7,756 nt of DNA from an uncultured Leucobacter sp. (GTDB lineage: Bacteria > Actinomycetota > Actinomycetes > Actinomycetales > Microbacteriaceae), in the NCBI GenBank assembly GCA_937872275.1, contig CALMSE010000254.1, positions 1-7,756 on the forward strand, given 5' to 3'. Shown piece after piece: positions 1 to 5,898 of this stretch. The notes beneath the pieces were generated by a model. The model had not been told where the DNA came from and did no database searches. It saw only the letters and a program-made list of their open reading frames with translations. The stretch's first letter is position 1. Each line of letters opens with the position of its first letter. Position numbers and translations under genes: made by a program.

Positions 1-770
1 ACCTCGGGCCAGCCGTAGTTGCCGCCCGCCTCGATCGCGTTGAGCTCGTCCCAGGTGTTCTGCCCGAATTCGCTGGCGTAGAGGGTGCCGTCGGGCGCCC
101 AGGCGAGACCCTGCGGGTTGCGGTGCCCGAGGCTGTACACCGGCGACCGCGGGAAGGGGTTGTCCTCGGGCACGCCTCCCTCGGGGGTGAGGCGCAGGAT
201 CTTGCCGGCGAGCGAGTCGGGATCCTGCGCCGCATCCGGCCGCCCGGCATCGCCCGCGGTCGCGTAGAGCATGCCGTCGGGGCCGAAGGCGATGCGGCCG
301 CCGTTGTGGTTGCCCGCGGCGGGGATGCCGTCGAGGATCGCCTCGGCGGGTCCGAGCGCGAGGGATCCCGGTGCGCCCCGGAGCTCGTAGCGCTCGATCC
401 GGTTCCCGTCGCCCGCCGTGGAGGAGACGTAGAGGAACCCCTCGTGCGCGACGAGGCCGAGCAGTCCGCCCTCGCCCCTCGGAACGACCCCGGCGATCAC
501 GGCGACCTCGCGGAAGGCCCCGTCGGCGTCGAGCTCGAGCACGCGGGCGCTGTCGCGCTCGCTGACGAGCGGGGTTCCCTCGTGGAAGGCGATCGACCAG
601 GGGGCCTCGAGGTGCTCGGCGACGGTCTCGGGGAGGCCGAGCGGCGGTGCGCCACCCGGGGCGGGGGTCGGCGCGGCGCCCCCGCCGGTCTCGGGCGAGC
701 AGGCGGTCAGGGCGCCGAGGGCGAGCAGGGCGGCGAGAATCCCTCCCGCTGGTCGTCGCCCGGCGCCCAT
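1..770 (-). CDS. PQQ-dependent sugar dehydrogenase lipoprotein (glucose/sorbosone dehydrogenase family), C-terminus cut by window edge
   Basis: The visible 256 residues match the soluble aldose-sugar dehydrogenase/GSDH family, six-bladed beta-propellers that use PQQ to oxidise aldose sugars. A hydrophobic signal segment at about residues 9-23 ends in a lipobox, L21-T22-A23-C24, so the mature protein should be a lipid-anchored extracytoplasmic enzyme. A Gly/Pro/Ala linker (25-46) follows. Family motifs in order are a GNHNGGRIAFGPDG block (153-166) whose H155 lies where the catalytic histidine is expected, YATAGDAG (169-176), GKILRL (189-194), GHRNPQGLAW (215-224) and SEFGQNTWDELN with NYGWPE (233-256). 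The ATG at 770 is preceded by a purine-rich GGGAGGG Shine-Dalgarno region about 7 bases upstream. The family is usually 350-400 residues, so roughly a third is missing. Whether the organism makes PQQ cannot be judged here, and the real substrate is unknown. Confidence 0.9.
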   Translation of the reverse strand, partial: MGAGRRPAGGILAALLALGALTACSPETGGGAAPTPAPGGAPPLGLPETVAEHLEAPWSIAFHEGTPLVSERDSARVLELDADGAFREVAVIAGVVPRGEGGLLGLVAHEGFLYVSSTAGDGNRIERYELRGAPGSLALGPAEAILDGIPAAGNHNGGRIAFGPDGMLYATAGDAGRPDAAQDPDSLAGKILRLTPEGGVPEDNPFPRSPVYSLGHRNPQGLAWAPDGTLYASEFGQNTWDELNAIEAGGNYGWPE

Positions 771-812
771 GGACGCCCTCCCTCCCGCTTCGCGGCCGTG
801 TCGCTGCCTCCA

Positions 813-818
813 ACGTTA
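813..818 (-). promoter_or_regulatory. candidate -10 box for the sugar dehydrogenase gene
   Basis: Read on the minus strand this is TAACGT, a fair actinobacterial -10 hexamer (TAnnnT), 43 bases before the ATG at 770 and in one of the few less GC-rich spots of the gap. No convincing -35 element is visible 16-18 bases upstream. It is a weak call from position and consensus only. Confidence 0.25.
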
Positions 819-1006
819 GGCCGAACCGCGCCGCAGCGGGAGCCCCTTCCGCCATCGGCGAGCAGGCGATGCCGCGGGGGGACCATGCCGGCCGCGGGTG
901 GGGCTCGCCCATCCGATCGAGACTCGCCCGCGTCGATGCGGGGGTGCCGCACCGAATCGGCCCGTCGGGGTCGAGAGGGCCGCCGAGTCCGGCGCTCGGG
1001 CGAGCG

Positions 1007-1071
1007 TTCGGGCCGAGATCTGCATTCGGGCCGAGATCTGCACTCGGGCCGAGATCTGCACTCGGGCCGAG
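1007..1071. repeat. tandem array of an 18-bp unit (three full copies plus 11 bases)
   Basis: The unit TTCGGGCCGAGATCTGCA occurs at 1007-1024 and 1025-1042. It recurs at 1043-1060 with the first base changed to C, and as a partial copy at 1061-1071. Each unit holds the 9-bp palindrome TCGGGCCGA followed by GATCTGCAY, so the palindrome recurs exactly every 18 bp at 1008, 1026, 1044 and 1062. Two more copies in opposite orientation (1089-1097 and 1107-1115) complete the structure. The repeats are seen directly; their function is unknown. Options are transcription termination, a protein-binding array, or a dispersed genomic repeat. Confidence 0.9.
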
Positions 1072-1115
1072 CCTTCTCCGGGCTCCTCTCGGCCCGAGTG
1101 CAGATCTCGGCCCGA
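1044..1115. terminator. 28-bp perfect hairpin formed by array and inverted copy; possible terminator of the pump operon
   Basis: Bases 1044-1071 are exactly complementary to 1088-1115, leaving a 16-base loop (1072-1087). The same right arm, extended to 1118, also pairs with 1005-1035 with one mismatch, so alternative folds exist in the array. It lies about 120 bases past the stop of the last gene in the RND-DUF6325-SHOCT operon and before the dehydrogenase promoter region, where a terminator would be expected. There is no T tract on either side, so it is not a textbook intrinsic terminator. Actinobacteria often use such stem-only structures. Confidence 0.45.
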
Positions 1116-1120
1116 ACGAG

Positions 1121-1146
1121 ACCCGTCGCGCGCAGTCACGACGGGT
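1121..1146. repeat. 8-bp perfect inverted repeat (possible secondary terminator stem)
   Basis: ACCCGTCG at 1121-1128 pairs with CGACGGGT at 1139-1146 across a 10-base loop. It is immediately next to the larger repeat structure and also downstream of the SHOCT stop codon. It may be a first terminator stem for the operon, but a stem this short can arise by chance in GC-rich DNA. Confidence 0.35.
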
Positions 1147-1237
1147 CGGCGAGCTCGATCGGGCGGCGACTCGCGGATCGGGGTCGACCGGCCGGGCTCC
1201 GCGACGAGAACGACGAGCGCGCGGATCCGCTCGCGGC

Positions 1238-1513
1238 TCAGCCTGCGGCGAGGATGCGGGCCTTCTGAGCCTCGAACTCGGCCTCGGTCAGCACGCCGGA
1301 ATCCCGCAGCTGGCCGAGCTGGGCGAGCTGCTGCAGCATGTCGCCGCCGGGAGCGGGAGCGGGAGGAGCGGGAGCGGCGGCCGCCGGAGCCGGCTGCGCA
1401 ACCTGCTGCGCCTGCTGATCCTCCGCCGCCCAGCGCCGCTGCTGCCTGCGGTGGACGTTGCCCGCCACGCGGGTGGCGACGGATGCGCGAACGGCGGTGC
1501 GGAACAGGCTCAC
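1238..1513 (-). CDS. small SHOCT-domain protein
   Basis: A 91-residue protein. An N-terminal segment rich in Arg, Ala and Val (about 1-30), possibly amphipathic, is followed by a low-complexity Ala/Pro/Gln linker (about 35-56). The C-terminus is a SHOCT (short C-terminal) domain (about 58-91), with DMLQQLAQLGQLRDSGVLTE, then EFEAQKARIL. SHOCT domains are found at protein ends across bacteria and are thought to help oligomerisation; no enzymatic role is known. The GTG start is well supported: AAGGAG (1526-1521) sits 7 bases upstream, and the GTG overlaps the DUF6325 stop in a GTGA overlap, implying translational coupling. GGGAGC micro-repeats near 1350-1376 encode the Pro/Ala linker and could vary in length. 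It probably acts together with the DUF6325 partner and perhaps the pump, but no function is established. Confidence 0.85.
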   Translation of the reverse strand: MSLFRTAVRASVATRVAGNVHRRQQRRWAAEDQQAQQVAQPAPAAAAPAPPAPAPGGDMLQQLAQLGQLRDSGVLTEAEFEAQKARILAAG

Positions 1514-1953
1514 GGCTGGGCTCCTTCGATATCGGTCAGGGCGGGATCGAGGTCTGCCGGGTCGACGCCGCCCGACCAGAGCTCGCGGCCGCCGGCCTCG
1601 ACCACCCGGGCCGCGAGGGGCGCCAGGCTGCGATCCTCGTAGACGATGACGAGGGCGAGCTCCTCGGGTCCGAGCTCGGCGCCGAGCGCCCGCAGATCGT
1701 CCTCGTCGAGGAGGCCGGACTCCGCGCCCTCGAACTCGGAGAGGTCGAAGCCCCCATCGTGCCGCAGCACCTGCAGCCGCTGCCGCTCGGCGACACCGCC
1801 CTCCCCCGCGGCGAGAACCTCCAGATCGAGCAGCTCGATGGCGCCGGAGTCGACCCGGTCGAGGAGCGAGCGGAGGATCGGATCGGCATCCGCGCTCCGG
1901 GGGAGCACGAACGCCGCGTAATCGATCGGACCGGCGAATGCGTGTGTGGCCAT
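1510..1953 (-). CDS. DUF6325 family protein
   Basis: A 147-residue, acidic, soluble-looking protein with no signal peptide or membrane segment. It has the layout I associate with the actinobacterial DUF6325 family: an N-terminal GPIDYAAFVLP strand (8-18), LLDRVDSGAIELLDLEVL (30-47), an acidic FEGAESGLLDEDDL block (73-86), ELALVIVYEDRSLAPLAARV (about 97-116), then a Gly-rich end. The family often lies beside a SHOCT-domain gene, as here; its function is not known. The ATG at 1953 begins 4 bases after the pump stop codon, with only a short GAGG overlapping that stop, so translation is probably coupled to the pump. Its stop overlaps the GTG of the SHOCT gene. The family name rests on remembered motifs and the neighbouring gene, not on a search. 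Confidence 0.8.
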   Translation of the reverse strand: MATHAFAGPIDYAAFVLPRSADADPILRSLLDRVDSGAIELLDLEVLAAGEGGVAERQRLQVLRHDGGFDLSEFEGAESGLLDEDDLRALGAELGPEELALVIVYEDRSLAPLAARVVEAGGRELWSGGVDPADLDPALTDIEGAQP

Positions 1954-1957
1954 GGCC

Positions 1958-4900
1958 TCAGTGTACGGGCTCTCGCCGGTCCGCAGCCCTGGCCGCGTCC
2001 GATCCGTCGCGCTTCAGCGCGCGTCGCTCGCGCCCGCCTTCGAAGAGCAGGTAGAGCACCGGGACGAGGATCAGGGTGAGCGCGGTCGAGGAGACGAGGC
2101 CGCCGATGACGACGATCGCGAGATCCTGACTGATGAAGCCGCTCGATCCGGTCACGCCCAGCGCCATCGGGACGAGGGCGAAGATCGTGGCGAGCGCGGT
2201 CATGAGGATGGGGCGGAGGCGCTGCCTCGCGCCGTTGAACACCGCGTCGCGCACGCTCTGCCCCTGCTTGCGGTACTGGTTGACGAGGTCGATGAGCACG
2301 ATGGCGTTCGTCACCACGATGCCGATCAGCATCAGCATGCCGATGAGCGCCGAGATGCCGAGCGGGCGCCCGGTGGCGAGGAGCAGCACGATGGCCCCGG
2401 TCGCGGCGAACGGGATCGACACGAGCAGGATGAGCGGCTGCGCGAGGGAGCGGAACGTCGCGACGAGCAGCAGGAAGACGATCGCGATCGCGGCGAGCAT
2501 GGCGAGTCCGAGCTGCGAGAACGACTCCTGCTGCGTCTGCGCGAGTCCGCCGAGCGTGGCGCTCGTGCCCGCGGGCATGTCGAGCCCCTCGAGACGCCGC
2601 TCGACCTCCGCGGTGACCGCCCCCAGCTCGCCTTCGGCGGGGGTGACCGAGACGGTGGCGATCAGCTCTCCGTCCTGGCGCGTCACGGAGGTGGCCACCA
2701 CCACCTTCTCCACCGTCGCGAGATCGGCGAGCTGCACCATTCCGGTCGCGGTCGGGATCCGGAGCTGCTGCAGTTCGGCGACGGTCTGCGGCGCCGGTGC
2801 CGAGTCGACGAAGATGCGGTACTCCTCGTCGTCGATCGTCACCTGGCCGATGCTCTGCGGCGAGAGGACCCCGCCGATCATGCCGAGCAGCTGGATCTCC
2901 GTGAGGCCGTGCACGAGGGCCGCCGGGCGGTCGACGGTGATCTGGGTGATCGGCTGCGCCGGAGCGAGGTCGCTCACGACCTCGGCGGCGTTCGGCGTGT
3001 CCCGGAGCGCCGCGTACACGCTCTCGGCCGCCGCCGCGAGATCGGATTCGCCCGCGGCGCGCACGAGCACGTCGACGGATCCGCCGAAGCCGCCCATCGC
3101 CGCGCCGTCGGAAAGGCTCACCTCGCCGGGGCCGTCGAGCTCGGCGAATCGCTCGCGGACCTCCTCCTGGAGGGCGCTCTGGTCGGCACCCGGATCGGTG
3201 TTCGCGATGAAGGTGGCCGTGCCGCCTCCCCCGCCGAGCATGGCGGAGAAGTCGCCGGATCCGCCCCCGCTCGAACCGGCCATGAGCATGACGTCTTCGA
3301 CTCCGTCGACGCCGAGCAGCGCCGCCTCCACCTGGTGCGCGCCGTCCGAGACGGTGTCGAGGTCCGCCCCAGCGGGGAAGGTCTGGGTCGCCATGATCAT
3401 GTTCTGCCCCGTGCTCCCGATGAAGTCGATCTTCAGCAGGGGGACGAGCGAGACCGTGATCACGAGGAGCAGGGCCGACGAGACGATGGTGATGACGGGG
3501 TGCTTCTGCGTGCCTCGCAGGATCGGCCGGTAGGCGCGCTGCAGCCGGCTGCGGTGCTCCTTCTCCTCCGCCGCCAGACGGATCGCCTCGGGATCGGCGG
3601 GCTGCTCGGCCTGCGCAGCGGCCTCCCCGCGGATCGCGCGAGAACGCGACACGTTCTCGCGCGATCGATCCGCGCGCAGGAACCAGTACGAGAGCACCGG
3701 CACGATCGTGAGGGCGACGAGCAGCGAGGAGAGCATCGCGATCGTGACCGTGAGCGCGAAGGGCGCGAACAGCTCGCCGACCATGCCGCCGACCATCGCG
3801 ATCGGCAGGAACACGGCGACGGTCGTGAGCGTCGACGACGTGATCGCGCCGGCCACCTCGCGCACCGCGGCCAGGATCGCCTGCACCTTGGCCTCGCCGT
3901 AGGAGAGGTGACGCTTGATGTTCTCGATCACGACGATCGAGTCGTCGACCACGCGGCCGATCGCGATCGTGAGCGCGCCCAGCGTCAGCATGTTCAGCGA
4001 GTAGCCGCCGAGATTCAGGCCGATGAAGGTCACGAGCACCGACAGCGGGATCGAGATCGCCGTGACGACGGTCGAGCGCAGCGAGAAGAGGAAGAGCAGG
4101 ATCACGACGATCGCGAAGAGCAGGCCGAGCAGTCCCTCGATCGCGAGGTGCTGGATCGACTCCTCGATGAACGGCGCCTGGTCGAAGACGATCGTCAGCT
4201 CGAGGCCGGGATGATCGCCCTCCAGCTCGGAGATCGCCTCGGCCGCCGCGTGCGAGATCGCGACGATGTCGGCGTTCTGGTTCGCCGTGATCGATATCGA
4301 CAGCGCCTCGGCCCCGTTCATGCGGGTGATCGAGGTCTGGGGCTCGGTGACGAGTTCGACGGCCGCCACCTCGCCGATGCTGACGACGGCACCGGGCTGG
4401 GTCCGGCTCGCGAGGGGGAGCCCGCTGATGTCTTCGAGGGAGGCGACCGCAGTGCCGCCCTGCACCGGAAGCGAGGCGCCGTCGTCGGAGACGCTGCCGA
4501 GCGGCAGGGTCATCCCGTTCGCCTGCAGGGCCTGGGCCAGATCCTGCGCGCTGAGGCCGTGCGTCGCGAGCGCGAGCTGGTCCGGGGTGATCACCACGCG
4601 CTCGACGGCGTCGCCCGAGACCGCCGCCGAGCGCACCCCCGCGATCGATTCCAGCCGGGGCACGACGGAATCGGCGAGCGTGCTCGAGAGCGCGGCGATG
4701 TCGTCGCCCTCCGACGAGGCCGTCATGAAGATGACCGGGATGTCGGCGGTGCTGCCCGAGACGAGCCGCGGCTCCGCGTCGCTCGGCAGGACGCCGGAGA
4801 GGGAGTTCAACGCCTGCTCCACGGAGGCGCGGAGCTCGTCGACGTCGGCGCCGTAGGCGTAGGCGATCGACACCGTCGACAGGCTCGACGACGAGGTCGC

Positions 4901-5146
4901 GACGACCTGCTCGACGTTCTCGAGATCGGCGACGGCGCGGGAGATCGGCACGCCGACCTGCTGGTCCATCACCTCGGGGCTGGCACCGGGAACGACCGTG
5001 ACGACCGTGGTCTGCGGCAATTCGATCGACGGGATCAGTTCTTGCTTCAGCTGGGTCATCGAGAAGACGCCGAAGGCGGCGATCAGGATCGTGATGAGCG
5101 CGACCAGCATGCGGTTGGCCAGGCTGAAACGGGCGAGTCGGAACAC
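1958..5146 (-). CDS. RND-family efflux permease (AcrB/SwrC-like, proton-driven)
   Basis: A full-length 1062-residue RND permease with the duplicated architecture. TM1 (12-30) leads into a large extracytoplasmic domain (about 31-336), then TM2-TM6 (about 337-490), a charged cytoplasmic linker (491-547), TM7 (549-571), a second large external domain (572-876) and TM8-TM12 (about 877-1034). Hallmarks include the TM4 proton-relay pair D401-D402 in GRVVDDSIVVIENI, and IGIVVTNAIVLIDLVNQ in TM10. TM10 has T946-N947 where AcrB has Lys940-Asn941, a substitution I recall from SwrC-like pumps of Gram-positives. The second external domain has a Gly/Ser-rich stretch (624-642). The GTG at 5146 is the only possible start: an in-frame TGA lies 21 bases upstream with no other start codon between. 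Its Shine-Dalgarno is weak (GGTGG at best). No membrane-fusion or outer-membrane partner is adjacent, as expected in a monoderm. It heads an operon with DUF6325 and SHOCT genes, divergent from a MarR gene. Likely exports amphiphilic drugs, peptides or lipids; substrate unknown. Confidence 0.93.
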   Translation of the reverse strand: MFRLARFSLANRMLVALITILIAAFGVFSMTQLKQELIPSIELPQTTVVTVVPGASPEVMDQQVGVPISRAVADLENVEQVVATSSSSLSTVSIAYAYGADVDELRASVEQALNSLSGVLPSDAEPRLVSGSTADIPVIFMTASSEGDDIAALSSTLADSVVPRLESIAGVRSAAVSGDAVERVVITPDQLALATHGLSAQDLAQALQANGMTLPLGSVSDDGASLPVQGGTAVASLEDISGLPLASRTQPGAVVSIGEVAAVELVTEPQTSITRMNGAEALSISITANQNADIVAISHAAAEAISELEGDHPGLELTIVFDQAPFIEESIQHLAIEGLLGLLFAIVVILLFLFSLRSTVVTAISIPLSVLVTFIGLNLGGYSLNMLTLGALTIAIGRVVDDSIVVIENIKRHLSYGEAKVQAILAAVREVAGAITSSTLTTVAVFLPIAMVGGMVGELFAPFALTVTIAMLSSLLVALTIVPVLSYWFLRADRSRENVSRSRAIRGEAAAQAEQPADPEAIRLAAEEKEHRSRLQRAYRPILRGTQKHPVITIVSSALLLVITVSLVPLLKIDFIGSTGQNMIMATQTFPAGADLDTVSDGAHQVEAALLGVDGVEDVMLMAGSSGGGSGDFSAMLGGGGGTATFIANTDPGADQSALQEEVRERFAELDGPGEVSLSDGAAMGGFGGSVDVLVRAAGESDLAAAAESVYAALRDTPNAAEVVSDLAPAQPITQITVDRPAALVHGLTEIQLLGMIGGVLSPQSIGQVTIDDEEYRIFVDSAPAPQTVAELQQLRIPTATGMVQLADLATVEKVVVATSVTRQDGELIATVSVTPAEGELGAVTAEVERRLEGLDMPAGTSATLGGLAQTQQESFSQLGLAMLAAIAIVFLLLVATFRSLAQPLILLVSIPFAATGAIVLLLATGRPLGISALIGMLMLIGIVVTNAIVLIDLVNQYRKQGQSVRDAVFNGARQRLRPILMTALATIFALVPMALGVTGSSGFISQDLAIVVIGGLVSSTALTLILVPVLYLLFEGGRERRALKRDGSDAARAADRREPVH
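3632..3666. repeat. perfect 15-bp inverted repeat with 5-base loop, inside the RND permease gene
   Basis: GATCGCGCGAGAACG (3632-3646) is exactly complementary to 3652-3666, separated by CGACA. It lies in the part encoding residues 494-505 of the permease, in the charged cytoplasmic linker between the two halves, where protein sequence is least constrained. Both strands would form a very stable hairpin. It may be an insertion-derived palindrome, an mRNA structure or a protein-binding site. Confidence 0.85.
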
Positions 5147-5206
5147 GGGGGCACCACCGGACGGTCAGGAGGACGGATCGCCGCCCAGGGGAATGGTTTG
5201 CGTGAG

Positions 5207-5223
5207 GCAAAGCTTAGCTTCGC
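5207..5223. promoter_or_regulatory. probable MarR operator: 17-bp palindrome between divergent pump and regulator genes
   Basis: GCAAAGCTTAGCTTCGC is a palindrome with 7 of 8 arm positions matched around a central T, and its inner 11 bases are perfect. It is strikingly A/T-rich against its surroundings. An overlapping second symmetry, CTTAG (5213-5217) and CTAAG (5225-5229), extends it toward the MarR gene. MarR-family dimers typically bind A/T-rich palindromes of 16-20 bp in such divergent regions. Binding here would block the pump promoter and perhaps the regulator's own. The palindrome is seen directly; the binding protein is inferred. Confidence 0.6.
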
Positions 5224-5227
5224 ACTA

Positions 5228-5233
5228 AGTATC
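5228..5233 (-). promoter_or_regulatory. candidate -10 box for the RND pump operon
   Basis: On the minus strand this reads GATACT, a five-of-six match to TATACT-like -10 boxes. It would place the transcription start near 5221, inside the palindrome at 5207-5223 and about 75 bases before the GTG at 5146. That geometry fits repression by a bound MarR dimer. No good -35 is visible 17 bases upstream. Confidence 0.35.
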
Positions 5234-5263
5234 ACTGGCTGAGTCGTTGCTGGGAGGGGCCGA

Positions 5264-5269
5264 TAGCCT
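5264..5269 (+). promoter_or_regulatory. candidate -10 box driving a leaderless MarR transcript
   Basis: TAGCCT ends 6 bases before the GTG at 5276, so transcription would begin at or next to the start codon. Such leaderless genes are common in actinobacteria. The arrangement explains why no properly spaced Shine-Dalgarno is present: GGGAGGGG at 5252-5258 is 17 bases away and a GGGG run lies only 2 bases from the GTG. No clear -35 is visible. Confidence 0.4.
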
Positions 5270-5275
5270 GGGGAC

Positions 5276-5758
5276 GTGGATATCGACGAGGATGCGGAGC
5301 GCCAGGCCCTGCTCACCGAGTTGCTCGGGATTCAGGCCGAGCTCGAGGCGTCGTTCGTGCCCGACATCGTCGAGCCGGTGCTCTCGCTCCGCCTCACCAT
5401 GCAGCAGCTCAAGGTGCTCACGATCCTCGTGACCGAGCCCGAGGGCAGCACGATCCAGGCCCTCGCGAAGACCGTCGGCGTCTCCCTCGCGACCATGTCG
5501 GGGATCGTCGATCGCCTCGAGTCGCAGGCCATGATCGCGCGCACGCCGGATCCGCAGGATCAGCGCGTGCGCCGAGTCGATGCGACCCAGCTCGGCCGGC
5601 GGACCGTGCAGCGGTTGATCGCCGCACGCCCGGAGCTCAGCCGCACGCCGCTCGGCCTGCTCGCCATCGAGGACCTCCGGGCGCTCACCCAGGGCGTGCG
5701 GGCGCTGCTCCGGGTATCCCGGGACGGCTCCGAGCGCCCCGAGAAGCCCTCCGACTGA
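5276..5758 (+). CDS. MarR-family transcriptional regulator, probable regulator of the divergent RND pump
   Basis: A 160-residue protein of typical MarR length. An N-terminal dimerisation helix region (1-40) is followed by a winged helix: MQQLKVLTILVTEPEGSTIQ (42-61), ALAKTVGVSLATMSGIVDRL (62-81) with the recognition helix at about 70-82, and the wing at about 88-102 in which DPQDQRVRRVDAT carries the conserved D..D.R signature. The C-terminal helices (about 104-147) complete the dimer interface, and a short charged tail follows. An in-frame TAG 12 bases upstream fixes the GTG as the most upstream possible start. It is divergent from the RND operon with a 129-base spacer holding a 17-bp palindrome, the classic layout of a ligand-released local repressor of efflux. 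No cysteine is present, so thiol-based redox sensing is unlikely. The inducer is unknown. Confidence 0.9.
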   Translation: MDIDEDAERQALLTELLGIQAELEASFVPDIVEPVLSLRLTMQQLKVLTILVTEPEGSTIQALAKTVGVSLATMSGIVDRLESQAMIARTPDPQDQRVRRVDATQLGRRTVQRLIAARPELSRTPLGLLAIEDLRALTQGVRALLRVSRDGSERPEKPSD

Positions 5759-5768
5759 CCGACGCAGC

Positions 5769-5817
5769 GGAGCAGGGCCCGGATCGCAGCGCCCGGCATG
5801 AGCCTGCGGGCCGCTCC
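5769..5817. terminator. weak imperfect hairpin just after the MarR stop
   Basis: GGAGC (5769-5773) plus GGGCCC (5775-5780) can pair with GGGCC (5808-5812) plus GCTCC (5813-5817), with a small bulge and a loop of about 27 bases. It lies 10 bases past the MarR stop and has no T tract. In such GC-rich DNA this could be chance. The inverted repeat at 5831-5898 is a better terminator candidate. Confidence 0.25.
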
Positions 5818-5830
5818 CCAGCGTCATGGG

Positions 5831-5898
5831 ACTCGGAGATGTCAGGGATCTCGGACGAGAATGCCGGAAACGATCCGAGATGCGTGACATCTCCGAGT
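5831..5898. terminator. long inverted repeat between convergent genes, probable bidirectional terminator or dispersed repeat
   Basis: Arms 5831-5854 and 5875-5898 are complementary at 22 of 24 positions, around a 20-base loop. The outer 14 bases, ACTCGGAGATGTCA against TGACATCTCCGAGT, are perfect. Each arm also has internal symmetry: GAGAT and ATCTC separated by 7 bases, so each arm alone could form a small hairpin. It sits between the convergent MarR and GntR genes, 72 bases after one stop and 93 after the other, the natural place for a terminator serving both strands. There is no T tract on the plus strand. Confidence 0.6.

Larger units (their letters stand above)
771..1237. other. 467-base non-coding gap with structured repeat
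   Basis: No plausible gene is visible between the SHOCT gene and the dehydrogenase gene, both on the minus strand. Open frames across this gap have low-complexity Arg/Gly/Ser-rich translations and no recognisable family, as expected by chance in such GC-rich DNA. It holds the leader of the dehydrogenase gene (about 771-820), a featureless GC-rich stretch (about 820-1004), the 18-bp repeat array with inverted copy (1005-1118), and a smaller 8-bp inverted repeat (1121-1146). Nothing else is seen from 1147 to 1237. Confidence 0.6.

Noticed and set aside
1007..1118. CRISPR array
   Set aside because: Units are 18 bp with no unique spacers between them, one part is inverted, and no cas gene is nearby.
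1005..1118. Terminal inverted repeats of an insertion sequence or MITE
   Set aside because: There is no transposase in the window, no target-site duplication was seen flanking the structure, and the space between arms is too short for a gene. A tiny non-autonomous element is not excluded and is left to a genome search.
123..1642. Plus-strand open frames of 331-393 codons over the left third of the window
   Set aside because: They run antisense to the dehydrogenase, SHOCT and DUF6325 genes. Their compositions are Arg/Gly/Ser-rich, with the 18-bp array read as a peptide repeat and no family motif.
3637..3663. True transcription terminator within the pump gene
   Set aside because: The stem is strong, but no T tract follows on the minus strand, and the gene and its downstream partners are intact and coupled, so full termination there would be self-defeating. 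It is kept only as an unexplained hairpin.
1536..5210. Very long minus-strand open frame (1224 codons) and plus-strand frame (1946-5242, 1098 codons) across the pump gene
   Set aside because: Both overlap the clearly recognisable RND permease, and their translations are low-complexity Arg/Asp/His/Gly-rich sequence typical of out-of-frame GC-rich DNA.
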